Positions 23,657 through 31,117 of a stretch of DNA of 56,071 nt are shown piece by piece; positions within the stretch are counted from its first letter, which is position 1; every line of letters begins with the position of its first letter. The DNA lies in assembly GCA_018646195.1 (NCBI GenBank), contig JABGVH010000137.1, forward strand, positions 1 to 56,071, given 5' to 3'. The DNA comes from Halobacteriovoraceae bacterium. GTDB lineage: Bacteria > Bdellovibrionota > Bacteriovoracia > Bacteriovoracales > Bacteriovoracaceae. The notes below the pieces were generated by a model. It was given only the letters and a program-made list of their open reading frames with translations. It had not been told where the DNA came from and did not search any database. The translations under genes were made by a program, and so were the position numbers.

Positions 23657-25948
23657 TTAAAATAATTGTCCTATATCAAAGTGGAATTGGCTACCAGCAT
23701 CTCGAGGACCTGGATTAAGTGGGTAGCCGAATTCAAATCTTAAAACACCTATGGGAGAGAACCAGCGGAATCCAAAACCATAGTCCATATGGGCCTTGAA
23801 ATCGTTATAATCTCCAGCATCTCCAATATCTGCAAAAACCACCCATTTAAGCCCCGCTTCTCTAGCGAGAGGGTGCTCAAATTCCAAAGTAGCAAAAGTT
23901 GCAAATGATCCACCAGAATTAAAAGTTGTATTAATACCATTAACCAGGACACTACTCTCCGGTCCGATTGCCTCAAAAGTGTAACCACGAAGGTTGCGAC
24001 TTCCTCCAAGGGTGAATTTTTCAGTCCGAGGAACTTGGCGACCATCAACTTGCTCAATCTTGGAAGCGAATAGCCTACTGCGCAAGACCAGGTCTCCCCA
24101 TACCGCCTTAAAGTAACGGGCGTCTAAATCATTTTTTAGCCATTTCTTATCGCCACCCACGCCAGCGTATTCAGACCCCACCTGCATAAAATAACCTTTT
24201 CGAGGTTCAAATTTATTATCTCGCTTGTCGCGAACAACAGAGGTTTTAATTGAAGAGGTAATACCGTTTTCAATTTCCGGATCTACCGTGGGGTCGTTAA
24301 CCGCCTTAGTCACCGTGTCCTCTAACTTATAGGTCACGAAGAGACGGGTGTAATCAAAGATAGGGTAACCGACCCTAAGATCAAAACCTTTTCGCTTAAA
24401 GCTAAAGGACAGCCGCTCAACACTCTGGCTAAAAATATCAAATCCTGCCGTCCACTTAGTGTCAAAAAGATAGGGTTCAGTGAAACCGATATTGTATGTC
24501 TTATTAGTGTCTGAAAGTGAAAGACTAAAAGATAAATTCTGTCCTAGGCCGCGGAAGTTGTTTTGAGCAATACTGGCCTGTAAGAATGCCCCTGTGGCCG
24601 TTGAGTAACCAGCACCAAGTGAGATTTGGCCGGTATTTCTCTCCTTAACTGTAATTTCGACATCGAGAACATCGTCCTTACCCTTAGGGCTAATAGTATT
24701 GAAAACCACCGACTTGGGCTCAAAGAAGCCTAACCTATTTACATTTTCTTTTGATCGCCGGAGGGCAGAACCAGAAAATTTCTGACCTTCGCGAATGAGC
24801 AACTCTCTGCGGACAACTTTGTCCCGTGTTTTTGTATTTCCTTTAACGTAAATTTTACCAAAGTAGGCTATCTTTCCTTTTTCAAATGAGAATTCAATAT
24901 CAACTTTATTCTCACCCGGTACCACATGCAGCGTTCTTAAAACGTTGGCAAAGGCATAGCCCTCATCTTGATACTTCTCCGTTAACATTTGGATATCTTT
25001 ACGTAGTAGTTCTTCCGAATAAGTATCTTTGCTTTTTAAAGTCAATTGATCCAAAAGCTCTTGCTCAGGAAAAAGGACTTCGCCCTGAAAATTAATTTCA
25101 TTAATTGAAAACATAGGTCCTTCATTAACCTTGATGGTAATGAATACCCACTTCTTATCCTCTGAAACGGTAATTTCAGGAGTTCCTACGTTGACTTGAA
25201 GGTAACCTTTCGTTTTGTAGAAATATTTTATTCTTTCGATATCCGTTTGAAAATTAAACTCTTTAAAGTTACCTGAACCACTCATCCAAGAAAAAAGGCT
25301 CTCTTCACGTGTCTCCATAATATCTTTTAATTGTGGATCGGAAAAAGCTTTATTACCTAGGAAAGTCACTTGCTTCACACGAACTTTATCAAATTCCTGG
25401 ATATTAAAAGTCAGCTGAATATTTTCATCATTAATTTTCTTAATAGAGTAATCTACCGAGGCTAGGTAAAAACCTTTCTCTTCGTAATATTTCTGAAGAG
25501 CACCAACATCAATTTTAACGGTGTTTATATCCAAGATCGCAAATTCTTTAGTCTTAAGCTGAGAGATCAGATCATCTTCATCTATCTCCTCATTACCTTC
25601 GAGTATGATTTTAGTAACAATTGGTTTTTCTTTGACCCGAAATTCCAAGACCCCAGGGGCCCCTTCATGAGCTTCAACAAACTCAAAATATTTTAAACCG
25701 TAAATTTTTTGAAGATCTTTCTTGAGAAGATAATTGTCGAGCATCATTCCTTTCTTTGCGGAAATTTTTTCAAGAATTGCTTCTTTCTCAACTTTCTTAA
25801 TGCCTTTAATATTAATTTCTTTTATTCGAAAAAGATTTCGATGAGGACCAAGGTCATCGATAGCGATAACCTCATTTGAAAAAATCAAACAGCCCAATAG
25901 GGTGACTAAAATTAGGGCAAAGAATTTTGAAAAACCCCTATGAGGCAT
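23657..25948 (-). CDS. bamA: Outer membrane protein assembly factor BamA
   Basis: A 763-residue outer-membrane protein: signal peptide (about 1-29), five POTRA domains (about 40-430) and a C-terminal 16-strand Omp85 barrel. The barrel shows the lid-locking motif GGSRNLRGY (usually VRGF) and GFGFRWFSPIGVLRFEFGYPL near the end, and the chain ends in Phe, as outer-membrane proteins do. It inserts beta-barrel proteins into the outer membrane. GGAG lies 6 bases before the ATG. It heads the bamA-ompH-lpxD-fabZ-lpxA run. Confidence 0.97.
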   Translation of the reverse strand: MPHRGFSKFFALILVTLLGCLIFSNEVIAIDDLGPHRNLFRIKEINIKGIKKVEKEAILEKISAKKGMMLDNYLLKKDLQKIYGLKYFEFVEAHEGAPGVLEFRVKEKPIVTKIILEGNEEIDEDDLISQLKTKEFAILDINTVKIDVGALQKYYEEKGFYLASVDYSIKKINDENIQLTFNIQEFDKVRVKQVTFLGNKAFSDPQLKDIMETREESLFSWMSGSGNFKEFNFQTDIERIKYFYKTKGYLQVNVGTPEITVSEDKKWVFITIKVNEGPMFSINEINFQGEVLFPEQELLDQLTLKSKDTYSEELLRKDIQMLTEKYQDEGYAFANVLRTLHVVPGENKVDIEFSFEKGKIAYFGKIYVKGNTKTRDKVVRRELLIREGQKFSGSALRRSKENVNRLGFFEPKSVVFNTISPKGKDDVLDVEITVKERNTGQISLGAGYSTATGAFLQASIAQNNFRGLGQNLSFSLSLSDTNKTYNIGFTEPYLFDTKWTAGFDIFSQSVERLSFSFKRKGFDLRVGYPIFDYTRLFVTYKLEDTVTKAVNDPTVDPEIENGITSSIKTSVVRDKRDNKFEPRKGYFMQVGSEYAGVGGDKKWLKNDLDARYFKAVWGDLVLRSRLFASKIEQVDGRQVPRTEKFTLGGSRNLRGYTFEAIGPESSVLVNGINTTFNSGGSFATFATLEFEHPLAREAGLKWVVFADIGDAGDYNDFKAHMDYGFGFRWFSPIGVLRFEFGYPLNPGPRDAGSQFHFDIGQLF

Positions 25949-26052
25949 TCACACTCCGTGGACGTACAAATTGATTCCAGTGGCCTTCAAGGCCAACCTG
26001 ATTAAAGGACTCCGGTATAGAAAAATACCAATAAAAAAGAACTCTTACAAGA

Positions 26053-26712
26053 TTAAGTTAGGAGTTTACCATCCTGCATAACAAATCTTTTTGAAAAGCA
26101 GGAAGCGACTTCACCGTCATGAGTCACAACAACTAAAGTTGAACCAAACTCATGGGCCAAGTCACGAAGAAGTTTAGAAACATTTTGCGAGTTTTCCGAA
26201 TCAAGATTTCCCGTCGGTTCATCGCATAAAAGCAGCTGTGGCCGCATTGAGAGCGCCCTAATGATATTGACTCGCTGCTGCTCTCCACCAGAAAGTTCAA
26301 ATGGGAATTTCTCCAAGCAATGTGTCACGCCTAACGCTTCTGCTAATGGCCGGACACGTTCTTCGACCTCTCGCATTGAGGCCTGGCCAATTTGTGCTGG
26401 GAGTAAAATATTTTTTAAGCAATTCATAGATGGCAATAAAAAGTGGAATTGAAAAACAAGGCCTACGTAGTGATTGCGGTAATCGGCTAATTTTTGGTCA
26501 TTCATGTCGGCGAGAACCTTATTATCTACTCGTATCTCTCCGCCGGTTGCGCGATCAAGTCCCCCCAATAGGTAAAGAAGAGTAGATTTTCCTGAGCCCG
26601 AGGCCCCTTGAATAACGTATTGTTCTCCAGCATCTAACTCTAGAGATACTCCATTTAAGACACTGACTTTACCAAAAGATTTTCTAAGATTATCAATCTG
26701 AATCAACGCCAT
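26053..26712 (-). CDS. lolD: Lipoprotein-releasing ABC transporter ATPase
   Basis: LolD powers the extraction of outer-membrane lipoproteins from the inner membrane. Walker A is GASGSGKST, the Q-loop sits in GLVFQFHFLLPSM, the signature is LSGGEQQRV and Walker B is LLLCDEPTGNLD. I chose the ATG at 26712, which overlaps the last base of the permease stop (TAATG) and has AAGGAG 8 bases upstream. A longer frame to 26778 lies inside the permease gene. It is 219 residues, near the E. coli length (233). Confidence 0.93.
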   Translation of the reverse strand: MALIQIDNLRKSFGKVSVLNGVSLELDAGEQYVIQGASGSGKSTLLYLLGGLDRATGGEIRVDNKVLADMNDQKLADYRNHYVGLVFQFHFLLPSMNCLKNILLPAQIGQASMREVEERVRPLAEALGVTHCLEKFPFELSGGEQQRVNIIRALSMRPQLLLCDEPTGNLDSENSQNVSKLLRDLAHEFGSTLVVVTHDGEVASCFSKRFVMQDGKLLT

Positions 26713-27929
26713 TATGCAAACTCCTTTCGTAAACCTTGAAGAATTGAATTTTTTCGAATCCTTCTTAGTCCGAACCATGAAATAGCGGTAAGCCAGAGTA
26801 AGGCTCCGCTAAAAACTAAAATATAATCTTTAAGATCGAGAGATATTACCAACCTTCCTAAATGATAGACATCGCCGGGAAGATTAAAAATTGTTAAATG
26901 CTGAAGGGCCCAATCAAAGATCATCACAAAAACAATTGATAGTGCTGAAGCTGAAATCCAGGTTAATCCCAGTACGCCAACCCAGCCTTTGGTAATTCGT
27001 CCTTGCGAAAATCCTAGTGCTTTAAATAAAAAGATCTCTCGAGAACGCTTCTCATTTAAGAAAATGATAAAGGCCAATACATTAAAGACCGATATGATCA
27101 CAACTAATTGCAAGATCATACCTATCATAAATTTTTCGACCTCAACCGCCCTAAAGAGCGCCGAAAATTCTGACCAAAAGGGCTTAACTACAAACTCAAT
27201 TCCCAGCCCATCCCTTAACAGTTCTCCAAAATGTTCAATATTTTGTACATAACCATCAAGATCATCATCAAACTGACCTATTGTTTTATCTGGGACATTT
27301 AAAACAACTACATTAATTCGCTTTTCAATATCTAAGATATTTTGAAGCTCGCTAATATTCATATAAACCTGTCTCAGGTCTTTTTGATAAACGCCGTGGG
27401 TAATGAATTGGCCGACTCGGTAGCGAGCGAGCATCGGAGTATTTGAAACTCCCTTGTTTCCATTCGCCAGGGCCAAGACAATTTCATCACCTATTTTAAG
27501 CTCGAGTTTTTTCTGTAGCTCGATACCAATCGCAACCTCTCCCTCTTTCAAGGCAAGAGCGATACCGGTAACTTTTCCAAAAAGCGCCAGGTCTACTCCC
27601 TTTATCAAAACACCTTTTGAGACCTCATTATAAATGAGGAAACTTTCAGTCTGAACGACTGGAGAAAATTCTTTAATTTCTAAATTTTTAAGCTGGTCCT
27701 TTACATCGCCTTCAAGTTCAAAAAATCCATCTCTAGAATAGAAATAGAGATCCCCTACACTTCTATTCAGGCCTTTTTTAAGCGACCATTCAAAGCCATC
27801 CATAATACCTATGGTGCAAAGAATTACCGAGATAGAAAAAGCCAGCCCGATCAATACTCCTGCTGCGAACTTGAGCGAGGAACGGTCTAGTAGAAGAACC
27901 TGTAGAAAGGTTTTAAAAAGATTATCCAT
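26712..27929 (-). CDS. lolC: Lipoprotein-releasing system permease (LolC/LolE family, FtsX-like)
   Basis: A 405-residue inner-membrane protein with one N-terminal membrane segment, a large periplasmic domain (about 45-260) and three C-terminal segments, the LolC/E and FtsX layout. QLVVIISVFNVLAFIIFLNEKRSREIFLFKALGFS matches the conserved region across the second segment and its cytoplasmic loop. Only one permease gene accompanies lolD, so the complex may use two copies of this protein, as reported for LolF-type systems. GGAGGAAGAGG precedes the ATG, which overlaps the prfB end by 8 bases. Confidence 0.9.
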   Translation of the reverse strand: MDNLFKTFLQVLLLDRSSLKFAAGVLIGLAFSISVILCTIGIMDGFEWSLKKGLNRSVGDLYFYSRDGFFELEGDVKDQLKNLEIKEFSPVVQTESFLIYNEVSKGVLIKGVDLALFGKVTGIALALKEGEVAIGIELQKKLELKIGDEIVLALANGNKGVSNTPMLARYRVGQFITHGVYQKDLRQVYMNISELQNILDIEKRINVVVLNVPDKTIGQFDDDLDGYVQNIEHFGELLRDGLGIEFVVKPFWSEFSALFRAVEVEKFMIGMILQLVVIISVFNVLAFIIFLNEKRSREIFLFKALGFSQGRITKGWVGVLGLTWISASALSIVFVMIFDWALQHLTIFNLPGDVYHLGRLVISLDLKDYILVFSGALLWLTAISWFGLRRIRKNSILQGLRKEFA

Positions 27930-29059
27930 CCTCTTCCTCCGGGCTCACTCTCCAACGAAGAAAAGAATCCATAAAACCGTCGAGCTCTCCGTCCAGAACT
28001 TTTTCAGCCCCAGATGATTCAAAGTCAGTACGGTGGTCTTTTACTAATTTATAAGGATGAAGCACATAGGAACGAATCTGAGAGCCCCATTCTATTTTTT
28101 TCTTATTAGATTCAACTTCATCGGCTGCTTCTCTCTTTTTTTCCATTTCCAAGTCATAAAGGCGACTTCGTAGGACCTTCATAGCTTGAGCTTTATTTTG
28201 CAATTGGCTTCTCTCATTTTGGCAGGTCACCACTACCCCAGTCGGATTATGGGTAATTCTAACCGCGCTATCAGTGGTATTTACAGATTGCCCGCCTGCA
28301 CCGCCGGAGCGGTAAACATCGATCCGCAAGTCTTTGTCATTGATGTCAATTTCTATGTCATCGTCAATTTCCGGTGAAACATAGACACTGGCAAAGGAAG
28401 TGTGGCGTCTCGCTGCTGAATCAAAGGGAGAAATTCTAACTAATCGATGAACTCCTGACTCGGATTTCATTAACCCGTAGGCAAATGGCCCTTCTATTAA
28501 TATTGTCGCCGACTTTAAACCGGCAGTATCTCCTGCTTGGTGATCAAGAGTCGTTACTTTAAATTTTTTACTTTTTCCCCATTGATTAAACATTCTAAGT
28601 AGCATCGCCGCCCAATCGCAAGATTCGGTACCTCCCGCGCCGGAATTTACTGAGAGAATGGCATTATTTGAATCGGCTTCTTCAGAAAGAAGGACTTTTT
28701 GTTCAGTGTTGCCATAACGAATAAGGAATTTCTCATAGATCTCTATCGCCTCTTCAGCAGAGGGCTGATCATCATCTTCATCGGCATACTCAACCAGTAT
28801 TTCAAACTCTTCAAAAAGTTCAAAAAGTCCTAAATAGGTATTAACTACTTCTTCAATGGTTGATTTTTCTTTCTGAATTTTAGCTGCGTGATCAGAGTCT
28901 TGCCAGAAACCTTCAAGGGCCTCCATCTCAGCTATTCTATTCAGGCGGTCTTGCTTTGCAGGTATATCAAAGTGACCTCCGAAGGTTTTCTAATTTACCT
29001 TGGTAGCTTGCCATCGCTGAGCGCTTTTCATCTAATTGTATTCGTATACTTTCTTCCAT
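27922..29059 (-). CDS. prfB: Peptide chain release factor 2, expressed by programmed +1 frameshift
   Basis: RF2 recognises UAA and UGA. The first frame starts at the ATG at 29059, runs 30 codons and meets an in-frame TGA at 28969-28967. The +1 frame then continues to 27922, giving 378 residues in all. The main frame has the codon-recognition tripeptide region SPFDSAARRH and the catalytic GGAGGQSVN loop. The shift site CTT-TGA with GGAGG three bases upstream matches the E. coli prfB autoregulatory site, so rising RF2 lowers its own synthesis. Annotation beginning only at the internal ATG at 28926 would lose the N-terminal 44 residues. Stop and start of ybeY and prfB abut (TAAATG). Confidence 0.96.
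28967..28980 (-). promoter_or_regulatory. prfB +1 frameshift recoding site
   Basis: On the minus strand GGAGG (28980-28976), a 3-base spacer TCA, then CTT-TGA-T. The same spacing between the Shine-Dalgarno-like stimulator and CUU-UGA occurs in E. coli prfB. Slippage from CTT to TTT then reads GAT and enters the frame that encodes the rest of RF2. Confidence 0.93.
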
Positions 29060-29563
29060 TTAACTTAACTCACTATAAACTGCGGACATTAATTGATCTT
29101 CGAGCTCAAACATCAGCTTTTCTTCAGTATCCGAGACCTCATGATCATAACCGCAAAGATGCAATAGACCATGAACTAAAAGATGCAGAACTTCCATATC
29201 ATAACTTATATCAAATTCTTTGGCCTGTTTTGCCGCCACTTCATCGGCAATAAAAATATCCCCTAATTGCAGGGGAAAGGGCAAGTTTGCCTCTCTTTCC
29301 TTCGGACGCAAAGTGTCGTGAACAGGGAAGGATAGGACGTCGGTAGTTTGATCTTTGCTGCGGTGTTCTTTATTCAACTGCTGCATTTGATCGGACGAGA
29401 TAAGATGTAGAGTCAACCAAACTTCGCCTTTTGAAAGACTTAAACTCTGCGGTAAGAAAGCATCAAAGGCGCTAAGCCCCGCCTCTAAAACAACCTTTAG
29501 ACTGTCGCTTAACTGTAATGAGCTCTCCCACTCTAAATGGATTTTTCCGATCTCTATTTTCAT
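29060..29563 (-). CDS. ybeY: Endoribonuclease / rRNA maturation factor YbeY
   Basis: YbeY is a metal-dependent single-strand endoribonuclease involved in 16S rRNA maturation and ribosome quality control. The zinc motif H-x3-H-x5-H is visible in VHGLLHLCGYDHE. TTDVLSFP and LGDIFIADEVAA are the other family signatures. It is 167 residues, near the family length. There is no ribosome-binding site before the ATG; a candidate promoter would start the transcript at or within 1-2 bases of the ATG (see finding). Confidence 0.96.
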   Translation of the reverse strand: MKIEIGKIHLEWESSLQLSDSLKVVLEAGLSAFDAFLPQSLSLSKGEVWLTLHLISSDQMQQLNKEHRSKDQTTDVLSFPVHDTLRPKEREANLPFPLQLGDIFIADEVAAKQAKEFDISYDMEVLHLLVHGLLHLCGYDHEVSDTEEKLMFELEDQLMSAVYSELS

Positions 29564-29570
29564 TTTAATT

Positions 29571-29599
29571 TTTGTACCGTGCCATCCCCACCCTGTCTA
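29571..29599 (-). promoter_or_regulatory. Candidate promoter of ybeY, leaderless
   Basis: On the minus strand TAGACA (29599-29594) and TACAAA (29576-29571) are 17 bases apart. The start site would fall about 29564, one base before the ATG at 29563. No Shine-Dalgarno sequence is present. Confidence 0.4.
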
Positions 29600-29600
29600 G

Positions 29601-29630
29601 TTTACACATGGGTGGATAATTACCTATAGT
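29601..29630 (+). promoter_or_regulatory. Candidate promoter of mazG, leaderless
   Basis: TTTACA (29601-29606) and TATAGT (29625-29630) are 18 bases apart, each one base from consensus. The start site would fall about 29637, the A of the mazG ATG. The bases before the ATG (GGCGCC) have no ribosome-binding site. Confidence 0.5.
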
Positions 29631-29636
29631 GGCGCC

Positions 29637-30452
29637 ATGAATTATCCCGAGTTAGAAAAATTAATCCAAGTGGTGAAGGACCTCAGAAGGCCCGTGACAG
29701 GCTGCCCTTGGGACCTAAAGCAAACCCACAAAAGTCTTTTGAAATACCTTATTGAAGAATCTTATGAATTTATAGAGGCGACTGAATCTGAGAAGAGTTT
29801 AGAAATGCAAGACGAGTTAGGTGATGTTTTATTGCAGGTTTTACTGCATTCTACAATCGCTTCACAAGAAAAAACCTTCGATCTCGAAAGCGTTGCCAAA
29901 AACCTCAGTGAGAAATTAATTCGCCGCCACCCCCATGTTTTTAAAGATCCAAGCCTAGCAACAAATGCAGAAGAGGTTGTAAAAAACTGGGAAGAAATTA
30001 AAAAAGAAGAAAAGCAGTCAAATGGCGGCGCAAGCTCAAGCCGTATCGATAAAAGTTACTTGAACTTTCCTGCACTTTTTTCGGCCAATAAAATTGGAGT
30101 TAAGACGGCCAAGCTAAACTTTGACTGGGATAATGCTCAACAGGTTGCCTATAAGGTTGAAGAAGAATGGCAAGAATTAAAAGAAGAGTTAGTGGCTTCT
30201 AAAATTTCGAAAGAGAGAGTTACTGAAGAAATGGGAGACTTCCTCTTTTCTGGTGCGCAATTGGCAAGACATTTAGGAATCGATCCTGAAGATTGTCTTA
30301 GGCAGGCAAATAAAAAATTCTTAAGACGCTTTAATCATATGGAGCGCTTAATTGAAGAGGATGGAAAAATTCTCGAAGAAATGAATCAATCAGAAATGGA
30401 TGTTTTTTGGGACAGTGCAAAGTCACAAGAAAAAGCCGCTAAAAATAACTAG
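29637..30452 (+). CDS. mazG: Nucleoside triphosphate pyrophosphohydrolase MazG
   Basis: MazG hydrolyses nucleoside triphosphates to monophosphates and pyrophosphate. The 271 residues hold two MazG domains in tandem: the first with PVTGCPWDLKQTH, EESYEFIEA and DELGDVLLQVLLH (metal-binding E-E-x-x-E and E-x-x-D), the second with EEEWQELKEE and EEMGDFLFS. It is followed by coaE 8 bases later, as one unit. Its promoter appears to give a leaderless transcript. Confidence 0.95.
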   Translation: MNYPELEKLIQVVKDLRRPVTGCPWDLKQTHKSLLKYLIEESYEFIEATESEKSLEMQDELGDVLLQVLLHSTIASQEKTFDLESVAKNLSEKLIRRHPHVFKDPSLATNAEEVVKNWEEIKKEEKQSNGGASSSRIDKSYLNFPALFSANKIGVKTAKLNFDWDNAQQVAYKVEEEWQELKEELVASKISKERVTEEMGDFLFSGAQLARHLGIDPEDCLRQANKKFLRRFNHMERLIEEDGKILEEMNQSEMDVFWDSAKSQEKAAKNN

Positions 30453-30460
30453 GTTCTAAG

Positions 30461-31117
30461 ATGTCTCTAAAGTTAAAAGACGAATTCATTAGTTTAGAAA
30501 TAGGAGAGAGACTTCACCATCTGGCAGTTCCTATTCTTGGTCTTACGGGGGGAATTGCAACTGGAAAGTCTACCATTGCAAAACATTTTAAAGATCTGGG
30601 TCTGGCAATTATTGATGCTGACCAACTAATTAAAAGAATTTATAAGCTACCGACTTCTGTCGAATTCGTTAAAGATAATTTCCCCAAGGCGATAGTAAAA
30701 GGCCAAATTGATTTCCCCACTCTTAGAAAAGTCGCGTTCTCAGAAACAAAGAATAGACTTGAACTCGAAAAATTTCTATATACTCAAATGCCTAAGGTAT
30801 TTAATCAAGCCTACCAAGAACTAGGGAATCCTCAAGCGATCATCTATGATGTGCCTCTACTTTTTGAAAAGAGATTGGATACCTTAGTCGATATTACACT
30901 TTGCATTTACTCCCCTCAGGACCTACAAATTAAACGCTTAATGGAAAGAGACGGGATAGACCGCGAATTGGCACTTTCAATTATCGATAATCAAATGTCT
31001 ATCGAAGTTAAGAAGTCAAAATCCGACTTTGTAGTTATCAATACTGGTGAATTATCAGAGCTTAAAGCGCACGCAGAATACATGATGCGCAAGCTTTTCG
31101 AACAGACGCTAATTTAA
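30461..31117 (+). CDS. coaE: Dephospho-CoA kinase
   Basis: CoaE phosphorylates dephospho-CoA, the last step of CoA synthesis. The P-loop is GLTGGIATGKST, the second motif DADQL and the lid region LMERDGIDRELALSII; VPLLFEKR is also typical. It has an N-terminal extension of about 25 residues (218 in all against about 205). The ATG lies 8 bases after mazG. Its stop overlaps the stop of the convergent sensor gene by 4 bases. The other CoA genes of the window are 22 kb away. Confidence 0.94.
   Translation: MSLKLKDEFISLEIGERLHHLAVPILGLTGGIATGKSTIAKHFKDLGLAIIDADQLIKRIYKLPTSVEFVKDNFPKAIVKGQIDFPTLRKVAFSETKNRLELEKFLYTQMPKVFNQAYQELGNPQAIIYDVPLLFEKRLDTLVDITLCIYSPQDLQIKRLMERDGIDRELALSIIDNQMSIEVKKSKSDFVVINTGELSELKAHAEYMMRKLFEQTLI

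Noticed and set aside
27922-28926. prfB could look 5'-truncated or frameshifted by mutation, because the long frame starts only at an internal ATG.
   Set aside because: The upstream frame, the in-frame TGA, the CTT slip codon and the GGAGG stimulator at the right spacing show programmed frameshifting, so the gene is intact.
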